From Anomaloglossus baeobatrachus (taxonomy: Eukaryota; Chordata; Amphibia; Anura; Aromobatidae): 64,000 nt of DNA. Within the stretch, counting starts at the first letter, position 1, and each line of letters starts with the position of its first letter. The notes below the pieces were generated by a model that worked only from the letters and a program-made list of their open reading frames with translations, did not search any database and was not told where the DNA came from. Of this stretch, positions 22,890-33,931 are shown piece after piece. The stretch lies in assembly GCF_048569485.1 (NCBI RefSeq), contig NC_134361.1, positions 166,635,758 to 166,699,757 of the forward strand, in the 5' to 3' direction. The translations under genes were made by a program, and so were the position numbers.

Positions 22890-23230
22890 CACGGGAGCCC
22901 ACAGCAGCATACGGCGGTGGCGCACGCTGATGTGGGCTCCCGGGGGGGGGGGTGCTTGGGGGGGCTTGGGGGGGGTGTACAGTACTCACCTAGGATTCGT
23001 GGCTCCGTGACCGTGTCAGTGGGGGGGCGGAGCCTGGGCGAGCAGCTGGCCAATCTGTGTGGGGGCGCAGCCTGGGCGAGCGGCCAATCCGTGTGGGGGG
23101 GCGGGGCCATGGCGAGGCCAGCGGCCAATCAGCTTTGTGTCACTGTAAGGACACAATGTCACCGGAAGGACACAATTTTGAAGCATGACAGACAGACAGA
23201 CAGACAGAATAAGGCAATTATATATATAGA
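22890..23230 (-). repeat. Helitron 5' terminal segment, GC-rich
   Basis: GC-rich text with ggggcggagcctgggcgagc and gcggccaatc words, then gtcactgtaaggacacaatg, acaattttgaagcatgacag, a cagacaga run and aaggcaattatatatata. Same order as in copy A. The 5' terminal TC is placed at 23230. Confidence 0.7.
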
Positions 23231-23500
23231 TATATAGATATATTAGATGTGTATATATAGATAGATGTCGTTGTGTGTAGTTGCCAAGTGTTTGTGTAGT
23301 AGGGCGCTGCAAATGTTCTGTGTGCTGTCTGGGTGTGGTGGTGTGTGAGAGCGGTGTTATTTGTGTGTTGTGTTGTGTTTCTGGAGCGCTGTGTGTAGCG
23401 TTGTTTGTGTGTGTGTGTGGTGCTGTGTGTGTTGCGCGGTTTGTGTGGGGTGTGTGTGTTTTGGGGGGAGGTTTGTGTGTGTGTGTGTGGAGTAGTCCTG
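23231..23500 (-). mobile_element. Helitron 3'-side fragment (GT-rich block)
   Basis: gttgtgtgtagttgccaagt at about 23270 opens the same GT-rich block as at 2627 and 48785. The terminal hairpin is missing here; only TA-rich text with attag remains, so the 3' end of this copy is damaged. Confidence 0.6.
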
Positions 23501-23765
23501 GGGGGAGAGGAGGATAATAGGAGGAGGAGACGTCCTGGGGAGAGAGGAGGATAATAGGAGGAGGAGGAGTCCTGGGGAGAGAGGAGGAGGAGTCCTGGGG
23601 AGAGAGGAGGATAATGGGAGGAGGAGGAGTCCTGGGGAGTGAGGAGGATAGGAGGAGGAGGAGGAGTCCTGGGGAGAGAGGAGGATAATAGGAGGAGGAG
23701 GAATCCTGGGGAGAGAGGAGGATAATAGGAGGAGGAGGAGTCCTGGGGAGAGAGGAGGATAATAG
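23490..23765. repeat. ggaggagtcctggggagaga minisatellite
   Basis: Seven or eight units of about 30-45 bp: agtcctggggagagaggagg then ataataggaggagg. A related array (agtcctgggggaggaggagt with ctaataggagg) stands at 47280-47525. Confidence 0.9.
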
Positions 23766-23879
23766 CCAGGGAAAGAGGCAGGCAAAGACAGGGTAAGAGA
23801 CAGACACAGGGAAAGTGACAGAGGGAAAGAGAGAGAAGGACGGGGAAAGAGACAGACAGAGAATGGGAGAGAGACAGTT

Positions 23880-24537
23880 ACTATCCCGGGAAGCGCCAGG
23901 TGCTGGACCCCGAGAGCGTCATAGGCTATGTTGTGTGGCGAAATTTTAACCCCGCGCGTTCCAATTTACCAATCAATTTTGCCTCTATCTACATAATGGG
24001 GATAAAGTGAAACGAAAAGTGTATCCACCCCGTTGCATTTACAATCACAACATTTTGCACAGACACCTCATGTGACCCAGGGAACGTCGTAGACTATGTT
24101 TTGACAGGAAAATTTAACCCCGCGCTTTACAGTTACTCTCCAAAAAACATGCCTCCATTAAAGTAAATGGAGCCTGGACCTACAGGTTATTAGTAGGAGC
24201 TGTGATTGGTTGCTATAGGAACAAAAGACATTCATAGTATATGAAGCTTATATGTGAGGTAATAAGATGTCGGTGGGGAGACGGATAGAGACAGACCGGG
24301 AAAGAGACAGACCGGGAAAGAGGCAGAACGCAGCACATTACTTGGCCAATTTAGTTAAATCTGTGTGGAATATCTGTGGTGTTGAAATATATGTTGTGAA
24401 ATGCTTCTATTAGCTTAGTATTTGCCTTTTAATAATTACACTTCTATTTGTTTTGTGTGCAGAATAAATTTTTGTTAATACATTCTATTTTGTTAACAGC
24501 AGTTATTAACCCGGGCAAAGCCGGGTAGTACAGCTAG
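23880..24537 (+). mobile_element. Non-autonomous Helitron tail, second family, copy 1
   Basis: The right end on the plus strand is the hairpin cccgggcaaagccggg followed by tagtacagCTAG and T at 24538, a classic Helitron 3' end. The body shares ggaccccgagagcgtcatag, ccaatttaccaatcaatttt and ccccgcgctttacagttact with copy 2 about 750 bp further on. No coding capacity. The left end is not defined. Confidence 0.8.
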
Positions 24538-24567
24538 TAATATATAAAGCTGAATATGTGTGTGTGT

Positions 24568-24599
<32 letters not shown>

Positions 24600-25067
24600 C
24601 CGGGATTGGCATCTGCACCGTCGCAGCTACATCCACAAAACTTTGCACACTCACACGTCTGGACCCCGAGAGCATCATAGGCTATGTTTTGAGGTGAAAT
24701 TTTAACCCCGCGTGTTCCAATTTACCAATCAATTTTGCCCCTATCTACATAATAGGGATAAAGTGAAACATAAAGTGTATCCGCACCGTCGCATTTTCAA
24801 TCCCGAAATTTTGCACAGACCCCTCATGTGACCCAGGGAACATCGTAGACTATGTTTTGACAGGAAAATTCAACCCCGCGCTTTACAGTTACTCTCCAAA
24901 AAACATGCCTCCATTAAAGTAAATGGAGCCTGGAACTACAGGTTATTAGTAGGAGCTGTGATTCGTTGCTATAGGAACAAAAGACATTCATAGTATAAGA
25001 AGCTTATATTACATTTCTATCTATTTGTTTTGTGGTTTTTGTGTGCAGATTAAGCCGGGTAGTACAG

Positions 25068-25071
<4 letters not shown>
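24600..25071 (+). mobile_element. Non-autonomous Helitron tail, second family, copy 2
   Basis: Same sequence as copy 1 from ggaccccgagagcatcatag to agccgggtagtacagCTAG at 25071. It lacks the middle stretch between the gaagcttatat word and the tail, and the terminal hairpin has lost its left arm. GT microsatellites border it on both sides (24556-24600 and 25072-25110). Confidence 0.8.
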
Positions 25072-25108
<37 letters not shown>

Positions 25109-25133
25109 ATGTATGTATGTATATATATATTTA

Positions 25134-25510
25134 CAGTACAGACCAAAAGTTTGGACACCTTCTCATCTCTAGAACAACTGTTAAGAGGAGACTTTCTGCA
25201 GCAGGCCTTCATGGTAAAATAGCTGCTAGGAAACCACTGCTAAGGACCGGCAACAAGCATAAGAGACTTGTTTGGGCTAAAGAACACAAGGAATGGACAT
25301 TAGACCAGTGGAAATCTGTGCTTTGGTCTGATGAGTACAAATTTGAGATCTTTGGATCAAACCACCGTGTCTTTGTAGAAAAGGTGAACGGATGGACTCT
25401 ACATGGCTGGTTCCCACCGTGAAGCATGGAGGAGGAGGTGTGATGGTGTGGGGGTGCTTTGCTGGGGACACTGTTGGGGATTTATTCAAAATTGAAGGCA
25501 TACTAAACTA
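25134..25510 (+). mobile_element. Tc1-family fragment (second lineage)
   Basis: Begins cagtacagaccaaaagtttg, a typical Tc1 end. Soon after it reads into transposase text: LVWAKEHKEWTLDQWKSVLW, then SDEYKFEIFGSNHRVFV (first catalytic Asp) and TVKHGGGGVMVWGCF. The N-terminal half of the gene and everything after the GCF block are missing. Another Tc1 element is inserted at its TA at 25511. Confidence 0.9.
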
Positions 25511-25717
25511 TACAGTGCCTACAAGTAGTATTCAACCCCCTGCAGATTTAGCAGGTTTGATAAGATGCAAATAAGTTAGAGCCTGCAAACTTCAAACAAG
25601 AGCAGGATTTATTAGCAGATGTATAAATCTTACAAACCAACAAGTTATGTTGCTCAGTTACATTTTAATAAATTATCAACATAAAAGTGTGGGTCAATTA
25701 TTATTCAACCCCTAGGT

Positions 25718-26572
25718 TTAATATTTTGTGGAATAACCCTTGTTTGCAATAACAGCTAATAATCGTCTTTTATAAGACCTGATCAGGCCGGCACAGGTCT
25801 CTGGAGTTATCTTGGCCCACTCCTCCATGCAGATCTTCTCCAAGTTATCTAGGTTCTTTTGGTGTCTCATGTGGACTTTAATCCTGAGCTCCTTCCACAA
25901 GTTTTCAATTGGGTTACGGTCAGGAGACTGACTAGGCCACTGCAACACCTTGATTTTTTTCCCTCTTGAACCAGGCCTTGGTTTTCTTGGCTGTGTGCTT
26001 TGGGTCGTTGTCTTGTTGATGGTATTCTTGGGGTCGTATGCAGTGCCATCCAGTCTCCAAACGTCACGTGTGTGGTTGGCACCAAAGATCTCGATCTTGG
26101 TCTCATCAGACCAGAGAACCTTGAACCAGTCTGTCTCAGAGTCCTCCAAGTGATCATGAGCAAACTGTAGACGAGCCTTGACATGACGCTTTGAAAGTAA
26201 AGGTACCTTACGGGCTCGTCTGGAACGGAGACCATTGCGGTGGAGTACGTTACTTATGATATTGACTGAAACCAATGTCCCCACTGCCATGAGATCTTCA
26301 CGGAGATCCTTCCTTGTTGTCCTTGGGTTAGCCTTGACTCTTCAGACAAGCCTGGCCTCGGCACGGGAGGAAACTTTCAAAGGCTGTCCAGGCCGTGGAA
26401 GGCTAACAGTAGTTCCATAAGCCTTCCACTTCCGGATGATGCTCCCAACAGTGGAGACAGGTAGGCCCAACTCCTTGGAAAGGGTTTTGTACCCCTTGCC
26501 AGCCTTGTGACCCTCCACGATCTTGTCTCTGATGGCCTTGGAATGCTCCTTTGTCTTTCCCATGTTGACCAT
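25718..26572 (-). pseudogene. Tc1 transposase pseudogene, third lineage
   Basis: The N-terminal part (from MGKTKEHSKAIRDKIVEG at 26563; helix-turn-helix with GYKTLSKELGLPVSTVGSII) ends near 26342 and the frame changes; the C-terminal part runs from about 26290. The first catalytic Asp lies in VLWSDETKIEIFGAN and the Glu in SPDRNPIENLWKEL. The middle part is damaged: the block with GGG..WGCF is deleted and the NDPK text with the second Asp is out of frame. It ends KGYSTKY, the usual Tc1 C-terminus. Confidence 0.92.
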
Positions 26573-26605
26573 GTATGAGTGCTGTTCACAAGTTTGGGAA
26601 GGTTC

Positions 26606-27551
26606 TTAAAGGGAACCTGTCAGCAGAAATGTCCCCTAAAACCCAACAGATTCCCCCTCTGCAGCTCCTGGGCTGCATTCTATAAAGGTCCCTGTTATGA
26701 TTGTGCCCACTTTCTGACCGAAAAAAAGTGTTTATAAAGTTGTACCTTTTTGGCTTCTGATTCTGTAAATCCGTCACGGGGGCGGGCTGCCTGATGGCCG
26801 TTATTCTGCCCCCTGGTCCTGTATGCCGCCCCCATCGCTGATTTCAATACTTCTGGACGCCGCCCACTGCTCCAGCCATCCCCGCGCATGCCCAGTGCCC
26901 ATCTCTCGGGGATGAGCACTGTGCCCAGCGTCACGTGCACGCAGGGTTAAGATTATGGGCGGTGCTGTGATGTTTATTCCTAAGCAACCGCCCATAATCG
27001 CGGGACCGCGCTTTCGGTGTAGTCACTGCTCCGCGCTCTTCCCATCTATTTCCTGCCTCGGGGCAAGATGGGAAGGAGGCGAAGTGAGGTCAGCAGCAGT
27101 GCGCTTGCGCAGAAAGAAGCAGGCCGAGGGGGAAAGCGCGGTCCCGCGATTATGGGCGGTTGCTTAGGAATAAACATCACAGCACCGCCCATAATCTTAA
27201 CCCTGCGTGCACGTCACCAGCGGTGACGCTGGGCACAGTGCTCATCCCCGAGAGATGGGCACTGGGCATGCGCGGGGATGGCTGGAGCAGTGGGCGGCGT
27301 CCAGAAGTATTGAAATCAGCGATGGGGGCGGCATACAGGACCAGGGGGCAGAATAACGGCCATCAGGCAGCCCGCCCCCGTGACGGATTTACAGAATCAG
27401 AAGCCAAAAAGGTACAACTTTATAAACACTTTTTTTCGGTCAGAAAGTGGGCACAATCATAACAGGGACCTTTATAGAATGCAGCCCAGGAGCTGCAGAG
27501 GGGGAATCTGTTAGGTTTTAGGGGACATTTCTGCTGACAGGTTCCCTTTAA
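26606..27551. mobile_element. Long-palindrome TTAA element (Kolobok/T2-like)
   Basis: TTAA at 26606-26609 and 27548-27551 flank an element starting agggaacctgtcagcagaaa. Both arms, about 400 bp each (26610-27013 and about 27130-27547), are nearly perfect reverse complements. A 115-bp unpaired centre remains (27014-27129). TTAA duplications and an AGGGAA terminus are the features of Kolobok/T2 MITEs, though piggyBac also uses TTAA. No coding capacity. Confidence 0.8.
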
Positions 27552-27864
27552 TTAGTCAGAAAAGGCTGGAAAAAGAGATAATTAATCCAAACATGTGAAG
27601 CTCATTGTTCTTTGTGCCTGAAATACTTCTTAATACTTTAGGGGAACCAAACAGAATTCTGGTGGTTTGAGGGGTTGAATAATAAATGACCCTCTGAATA
27701 AACTTTTCACAATTTAAAAAAAAAGAAATAACATTCTTTTTTGCTGCAGTGCATTTCACACTTCCAGGCTGATCTACAGTCCAAATATCACAATGCCAAG
27801 TTAATTCCGAATTTGTAAACCTGCTAAATCTGCAGGGGGTTGAATACTACTTGTAGGCACTCTA

Positions 27865-27925
27865 TATATATATATATCCACACACACATACTAATATATA
27901 CACATACTGTGTGTGTGTATATGTG

Positions 27926-27977
<52 letters not shown>

Positions 27978-27999
27978 TGTGTGTGTGTGTGTATATATA
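27865..27999. repeat. (TA)n/(CA)n microsatellites
   Basis: Alternating TA, CACA and GTGT runs between two Tc1 elements. Confidence 0.85.
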
Positions 28000-28379
28000 C
28001 AGTGCTCGCCAAAAGTATTGGCACCCTGCAATTCTGTTCGATAATACTCAGTTTCTTCTTGAAAATGATTGCAATAAAAAATTCTTTGGTATTATTATCT
28101 TTATTTAATTTGTCTTCAATGAAAAAAATAAAAAAAATTGTCCTAAAGCCAAATTGGATATAATTCCACACCAAACATAAAAAATGGGGTGGATAAAAGT
28201 ATTGGCACTGTTTGAAAAATCATGTGATGCTTCTGTAATTTGTGTAATTAACAGCACCTGTAACTTACCTGTGGCACTTAACAGGTGTTAGCAATAACTA
28301 AATCACACTTGCAGCCAGTTGACATGGATTAAAGTTGACTCAACCTCTGTCCTGTGTCCTTGTGTGTACCACATTGAGC

Positions 28380-29413
<1,034 letters not shown>

Positions 29414-29418
29414 ACTAA

Positions 29419-29974
29419 GGGGTACTTTGCTACTGCGATATCGTCGGGGTCAAATCGAAAGTGACACACATCCGGCGCCAGTAACGACGTCACAACGTGT
29501 AAAACCTAGATGCACCGATAAACGATCGCAAAAGCATCGAAAATCGGTGATCTGTGTAGTGTCGGTCATTTCCATAATTTCGCTGCAGCGACAGGTACAA
29601 TGTTGTTCCTCGTTCCTGCGGCAGCACACATCGCTGTGTATGAAGCCGCAGGAGCGAGGAACATCTCCTTACCTGCGTCCAGCAGCTATGCGGAAGGAAG
29701 GAGGTGGGCGGGATGTTAAAATCCCGCTCATCTCCGCCCCTCCGCTTCTATTGGCCGTGTGCGTCACTGTGACGCCGCACGACCCGCCCCCTTAGGAGGC
29801 AGGTCGCCGGCCAGAGCGACATCGCAGGGCAGGTAAGTGCGTGTGTAGCTGCCGTAGCAATAACGTACCGCTACGGCAGCTATCACAAGGTAATGCATGT
29901 GCGACGGGGGCGGGTACTATCACGCTCGGCATCGCTATCATCGGCTAGCGATGTCGCAGCATGCAAAGTACCCC
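29419..29974. mobile_element. PIF/Harbinger-like MITE in Tc1 copy 2
   Basis: A 556-bp element with inverted ends ggggtactttgc / gcaaagtacccc and a TAA duplication (29416-29418 and 29975-29977). Comparison with Tc1 copy 1, which has an empty site (gctaagtgtgcc), proves the boundaries. Three-base TWA target duplications indicate PIF/Harbinger. Inside are gcgatatcgtcgg and cgctagcgatgtcgcagc words typical of such ends. No coding capacity. Confidence 0.88.
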
Positions 29975-30194
29975 TAAGGGTGCCAATACTTTTGTCTGTC
30001 CCATTTTTGGAGTTTTGTGTGAAATGATCAATGATTTGATTTTTGTTTCATTCACTTTTGTGTTTTTTCATTGCAAGCAAAATAAATGAAGGTAATAATA
30101 CCAAAGAATTTGTGATTACAATCATTTTCAAGAAGAAACTGAGTATTATCTGACAGAATTGCAGGGGTGCCAAAACTTTTGTCCAGCACTGTAA

Positions 30195-30263
30195 TATATA
30201 TATAATTTGCGTGTGTGTATATATGTATGTATGTATGTATATATATATATATATATAATATAT
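30195..30263. repeat. (TA)n/(TATG)n microsatellite
   Basis: Simple repeat between Tc1 copy 2 and the LTR element. The LTR element inserted in or next to it. Confidence 0.8.
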
Positions 30264-30916
30264 TGTGAGGTAGCGACCACCAATGTGGTAAATGGTCGCT
30301 AGATGTCGCAGTGGAGAAGGTCGCTGCGATATTAAACTGAAGAGGTTGCTATGGGACTTGTAGTTCCACAAAGGCTTGTTTCTGCATATAAGGGTCAGGT
30401 TCCCTTTAGTAATGCCTGTGTGCTGTGCAGGTCTGGAGAATCACAGACCTCCACCTGTGGGTGTGTCCAGTCTGATTTAGGAGACTCAATGTGTGTTCTG
30501 CAGAGTGTGAGAGCAGAGCAGGGAGCTCTGGATGTGCCAACCTGTGTGGAGGCTGAACACAGGGTTCTGGAATTGAGTCTGAGGTGAGTGCAGCCAGGCT
30601 GCAGGCCCGAACCCCTCCTGGAGGAGAGACAGACAGGGGTCTGCAGAGGGACCTGGGAGCTGGAAGGAACCTCGGCTAGAGGTGTATGCTGGCAGGTGCC
30701 AGAGAGTGGGGATAGTTGCTAAACGTCCACTATGGACTTGTAATGGACTGGATGCCCACAGTACATGGATTGTTTATGTTTAAGAGCAGTTTATGCTGGG
30801 AGTGTTTTAAATAAACTGCTGGTATTTTTATAAAGAGACTGTAGATGTGTTGCTGAAGCTACCTCACCCCGCTGCAATCGAGTTGAACCCCCCAGGTTGC
30901 GGGGTGCAACATTACA
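30264..30916 (+). repeat. 5' LTR of the FXR-carrying element
   Basis: 653 bp, TG...CA ends (tgtgaggtagcg ... ggtgcaacattaca). The first 286 bp recur at 36236. Contains gagggttgctatgggacttg-like text and a possible polyadenylation word aataaa within ttttaaataaactgctgg (about 30810), where the R region would end. The sequence after the LTR (tatggtggagaatgcgggca) takes the primer-binding-site place; I cannot assign the tRNA. Confidence 0.88.
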
Positions 30917-31417
30917 TATGGTGGAGAATGCGGGCATGCGGTCTGGTTGCTATGGGCAACGTAGCCTGGTTGCTAAGGGCAACGGCCTAGGACGTATTGC
31001 TGTGGATCGGTGGGTTCACGAAAAATTGTTTTGAAGTGGTTTGCCTTGGATTGGCGGGTCCACGAAAAATTTGTCTGCGCACTCAAGCAGCTGGCGGTGG
31101 ATCGGCAGGTCTGCGGGGTTCCATGCTGCAGTGGCGGGAGACCTGCGACTGGAGGTTCCAGGTCAATCCGGGATTGCTGTGTCCTGCTTGGTGAGCAGTG
31201 ATACACCACAGGCTGGAGATCCTGGTTGTACGGGCGGTACAACCAGGAAAGATTAGTAGTAACCAAACACTCCCCCCCTTCTTGAACCACCGGGTATTAC
31301 CCATTGGAGCGCCCCTCCTGTTGCTCTTCTCGTTTCAGCATGAAGGAGCTACTGAAACACCTGCCGCAGAGCCAGCAGCAGCACCAACAGCATGTGCCAT
31401 GAGATCCAGCGACAGCC

Positions 31418-32518
31418 GTGGGAGCTGAGATTCCAAAAGGAAGGATAGCTCATACGGACGCTATGGAGGAGCTGTACCAGTTCCTTGTGCGTGGACAACA
31501 GGAGCCATCAGTGCGCATCGATGTGGCAGCAGTGGACCAGTTTGTGAGTTCCTTTCTGGGTCCAGTGTGGACACAGGGTGCCCAGCGAGACAAAGGGGAA
31601 CTATGTGAACTGGGGTCTAACGACACTATAAGGGAGTCTCTGAAAGCCCAAAAGGGGGTGGAGTCCCATAAAGGGGTGGTTGCCCAAAAGGGGGTGGAGT
31701 CCCATAAAGGGGTGGTTGCCCAAAAGGGGGCGGAGAATCCCAAATCTGAAGTTGCAGTGGCACCAATGGACAGTAGCCAAGGACAATGGTGTTCATGCTA
31801 TGTGTGTCCGGTCTGCGGTACAGACTGCCCGGCTGACGAGAAATCACGTCTGTGTTCTGTGGAAGTTGATGGCAAATGTGTGACTGGGCTGGTAGACTCG
31901 GTGAGCTTGGTGTCCCTGGTGAGGGCCACGCTCGATACCTACCCGATTCTTGGAAGGATGGAAGCCAGCTGCAGACATGGGAACATTGGAGAGTATCCAC
32001 TGTCCCGAGTGGTCGTTGAGACGGATGGGGTGTTTGGATCCGTTAATGTTGGGGTAGTGCCTGACTTACCGCATCCCATTATAATAGGCCGGGACTTTAA
32101 TTTTTTTGAGGACTTGTGGTCGATGGCGGAAATGGCCAGCTGCTTGTGTAAAAGCCGGAAAGGTTCAAAGGAAGCCCTATCACAGCGGGAGGCTGAAAGT
32201 GTTCCTAGTAGTATGGTATTGTGTAATAAGGGGAAGACCGTGCCTACTAGAGGTGACAGTACTAAGTTAGGGGTGACCAAAGAAAGAGATGGACGTGCCC
32301 CCCTTAGGGATATGACGTTTACAGTAACAAAGGATAGTGTGACCGTTAAAAACGGGAGAGCTCCAGACAGGGGGTTCAACACTTGGTTAAGTGGGGGCTT
32401 GTTAGTCCAGGACACCAGGGGGAGTGACAATGACTCTAGTAAAGACACTGACTCTAGTAACCTGACGAGCGAGAAATCTCCTCTCGACGCCGAAGACGTA
32501 ATAAGCACCGAGGGGTAG
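31418..32518 (+). pseudogene. gag/protease remnant of the LTR element (fossil)
   Basis: A 366-residue frame. The N-terminal 60 residues (LYQFLVRGQQEPSVRID, VDQFVSSFLGPVW) recall the capsid-side region of Ty3/gypsy gag but are short. At residues 75-105 a 12-residue unit (QKGVESHKGVVA) is repeated. Around residues 140-235 stands a retropepsin-like domain: CSVEVDGKCVTGLVDSVSLV at the active-site region and VVPDLPHPIIIGRDF at its end, preceded by CYVCPVCGTDCP. The C-terminal third is polar without recognised domains. In intact relatives RT would follow; here the captured host-like segment follows. Confidence 0.75.
31640..31740 (+). repeat. 36-bp tandem repeat in the gag/protease frame
   Basis: Two and a half copies of aaagggggtggagtcccata then aaggggtggttgcccaa. 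Being a multiple of three it keeps the frame and gives the KGVESHKGVVAQ peptide repeat. Confidence 0.9.
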
Positions 32519-32703
32519 TGCAATGTATATCGTCTGAGTGGGAAGAGAAGGTTGAGGAAGGCACGTTGCCAGTAGCAACCGCTAATGTAGAGTCAGACAG
32601 TGAAATCCTGAAAAAGAGAGAGTCAGAAACTGAACTGACACACTGTAACGACAGAAATCAGAAAGGTGAAATCACAGAATAGGAGCCAACTAAGGAAGTA
32701 GTA

Positions 32704-33928
32704 GTGGTGTCCCCTATAATTTCCAAGTATGAAGCTGATGATCTGTCAAATGAGAGTGTTATAGGAGATGAAATCCTGGAACGCACTATAGGATATCAAA
32801 TCCTGGAAAGTACTGTAAGAGATGATATCCTAGAGAGTGGTGATGGAGAGAAAATCCACAAAGATTATGGTGACCAGACTGGTGGTCCATCCAGTGCTGG
32901 GATGATGGACAGTGAAAATAGCGCCACAGCTTTACAAAGAACAGAGTACCATGCTGAAGGGTGTGACACCCTGGCAGGAAAAGAAAAGGCTGAAGGTGAC
33001 ACTGCAAAGCCCCAAGAGGAAGTTGAAGGTAATGCAGTGAGGGTCCAAGAAACAGCTGGTGCTGAAGTGGAAAGAGCCTCTGAGGAGGTGAAGTCTGGAC
33101 CAGAGGTCTCATCCGGAGCTGAGAGCTTGACTGACCCAGCTGGTAAGACCAAGATGGAAGACACAGAGATTGACTCCACTCAGAAGGAGACACCGAAGAT
33201 TAAAAGCAAAGACAAACTCAAAGGCTCTGAAGCTGGGGCTGAACCTGAGGAGTGTGTAACTCGAGAGGTGGAGCCTTTGGTGAAGAATAAAGATGTATGC
33301 AAGAGACCAAAGGGACAGTTTAATGTCACTGAAGGTAAAGGAGCCCGTTTAGTCCTTAAGTGCATGGCAGATGTGCCAGAAGACTTGAGAGATGCCTGTG
33401 CCAGTGAGGCGGTACATGAAAACTTCAAGACGGCCGTAGGAGCCTATAAAGTGTACTTTGCCCCAGAGTCTTGTCGGTTGGTGGTATGCTCTGTAAGTGA
33501 TGTTACGAAGAAGCGGGTGGCTATCCTGAGTGGCATGCACCTACAGTGTCTTCGCACGAAGTGGCTCATCTCTACAAAGATGGCAGAAGACACCAAACAA
33601 TTGGAGCATATGAAGCAGCTCATCGCAGCGTTTCAGGAAGTGGTGGTTGTAAAGAAGCCATTAATTGGGCTTGCAATAAGAGCGCTGAGAAGTAACATTC
33701 AGCAAGCCAGGAAGGTTCCAGGTATTACAGCTGTTGAAGTAGAAGAACACAGTGGAACGTTCCGAATCTATGGGAAAACTGCAGAAGCAGTGAAAACAGC
33801 TAGAAGGTTGTTGGAGTTTGTGGAAGAAGTCACACAAGTGCCCAGAGAACTTGTCAAGAAGCTGATTGGAAGAAATGGAAGAGTCATGCAGGAGATGGTT
33901 GATACGTCCGGTGTGACGAGAGTAAGAA
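32704..33928 (+). pseudogene. FXR/FMR1-family KH-domain sequence captured by LTR element (fossil)
   Basis: The reading frame opens with about 190 residues of acidic low-complexity text ([20 protein letters not shown] and the like), unlike any domain I know. From about residue 215 it matches FMRP-family proteins: [20 protein letters not shown] (end of the KH0/Agenet-adjacent region), [19 protein letters not shown], then KH1 with LIGLAI and [19 protein letters not shown] and [19 protein letters not shown], and the start of KH2 with [24 protein letters not shown]-family KH domains bind RNA and regulate translation. DVPEDLR and TFRIYG choices are closest to FXR1. KH1 agrees less well than KH2. 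Exons that are separate in host FXR genes are contiguous, so the source was a spliced RNA. The N-terminal Tudor domains are not seen. Confidence 0.9.
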
Positions 33929-33931
33929 TTA

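Larger units (their letters stand above)
4526..23230 (-). mobile_element. Large autonomous-type Helitron, split by a DIRS insertion
   Basis: The minus-strand 3' end is the hairpin cccgatgcgtagaatcggg, then ccaccttCTAG at 4526 followed by T. The most likely 5' end is TCTATATATAATTGCC at 23230. Between them, in minus-strand order: GC-rich 5' segment, minisatellites (20.8-22.6 kb), four tandem 980-bp units with a short exon (16-20 kb), a long N-terminal exon (about 15865-14848), the DIRS insertion (8732-14847) and the Rep-helicase frame (8656-5018). Without the DIRS it would be about 12.6 kb. The coding part carries only two in-frame stops besides the insertion, so the element is fairly young. 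The 5' boundary is inferred from matching ends in shorter copies; the block at 20.1-23.2 kb could also be a second Helitron. Confidence 0.7.
25513..27862 (-). mobile_element. Tc1 transposon (third lineage), interrupted
   Basis: Ends cagtgcctacaagtagtatt (left) and the near-complement aatactacttgtaggcactc (right), flanked by TA at 25511-25512 and 27863-27864. Without the palindromic insertion at 26606-27551 it is about 1.4 kb. The transposase is on the minus strand and broken. Confidence 0.93.
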
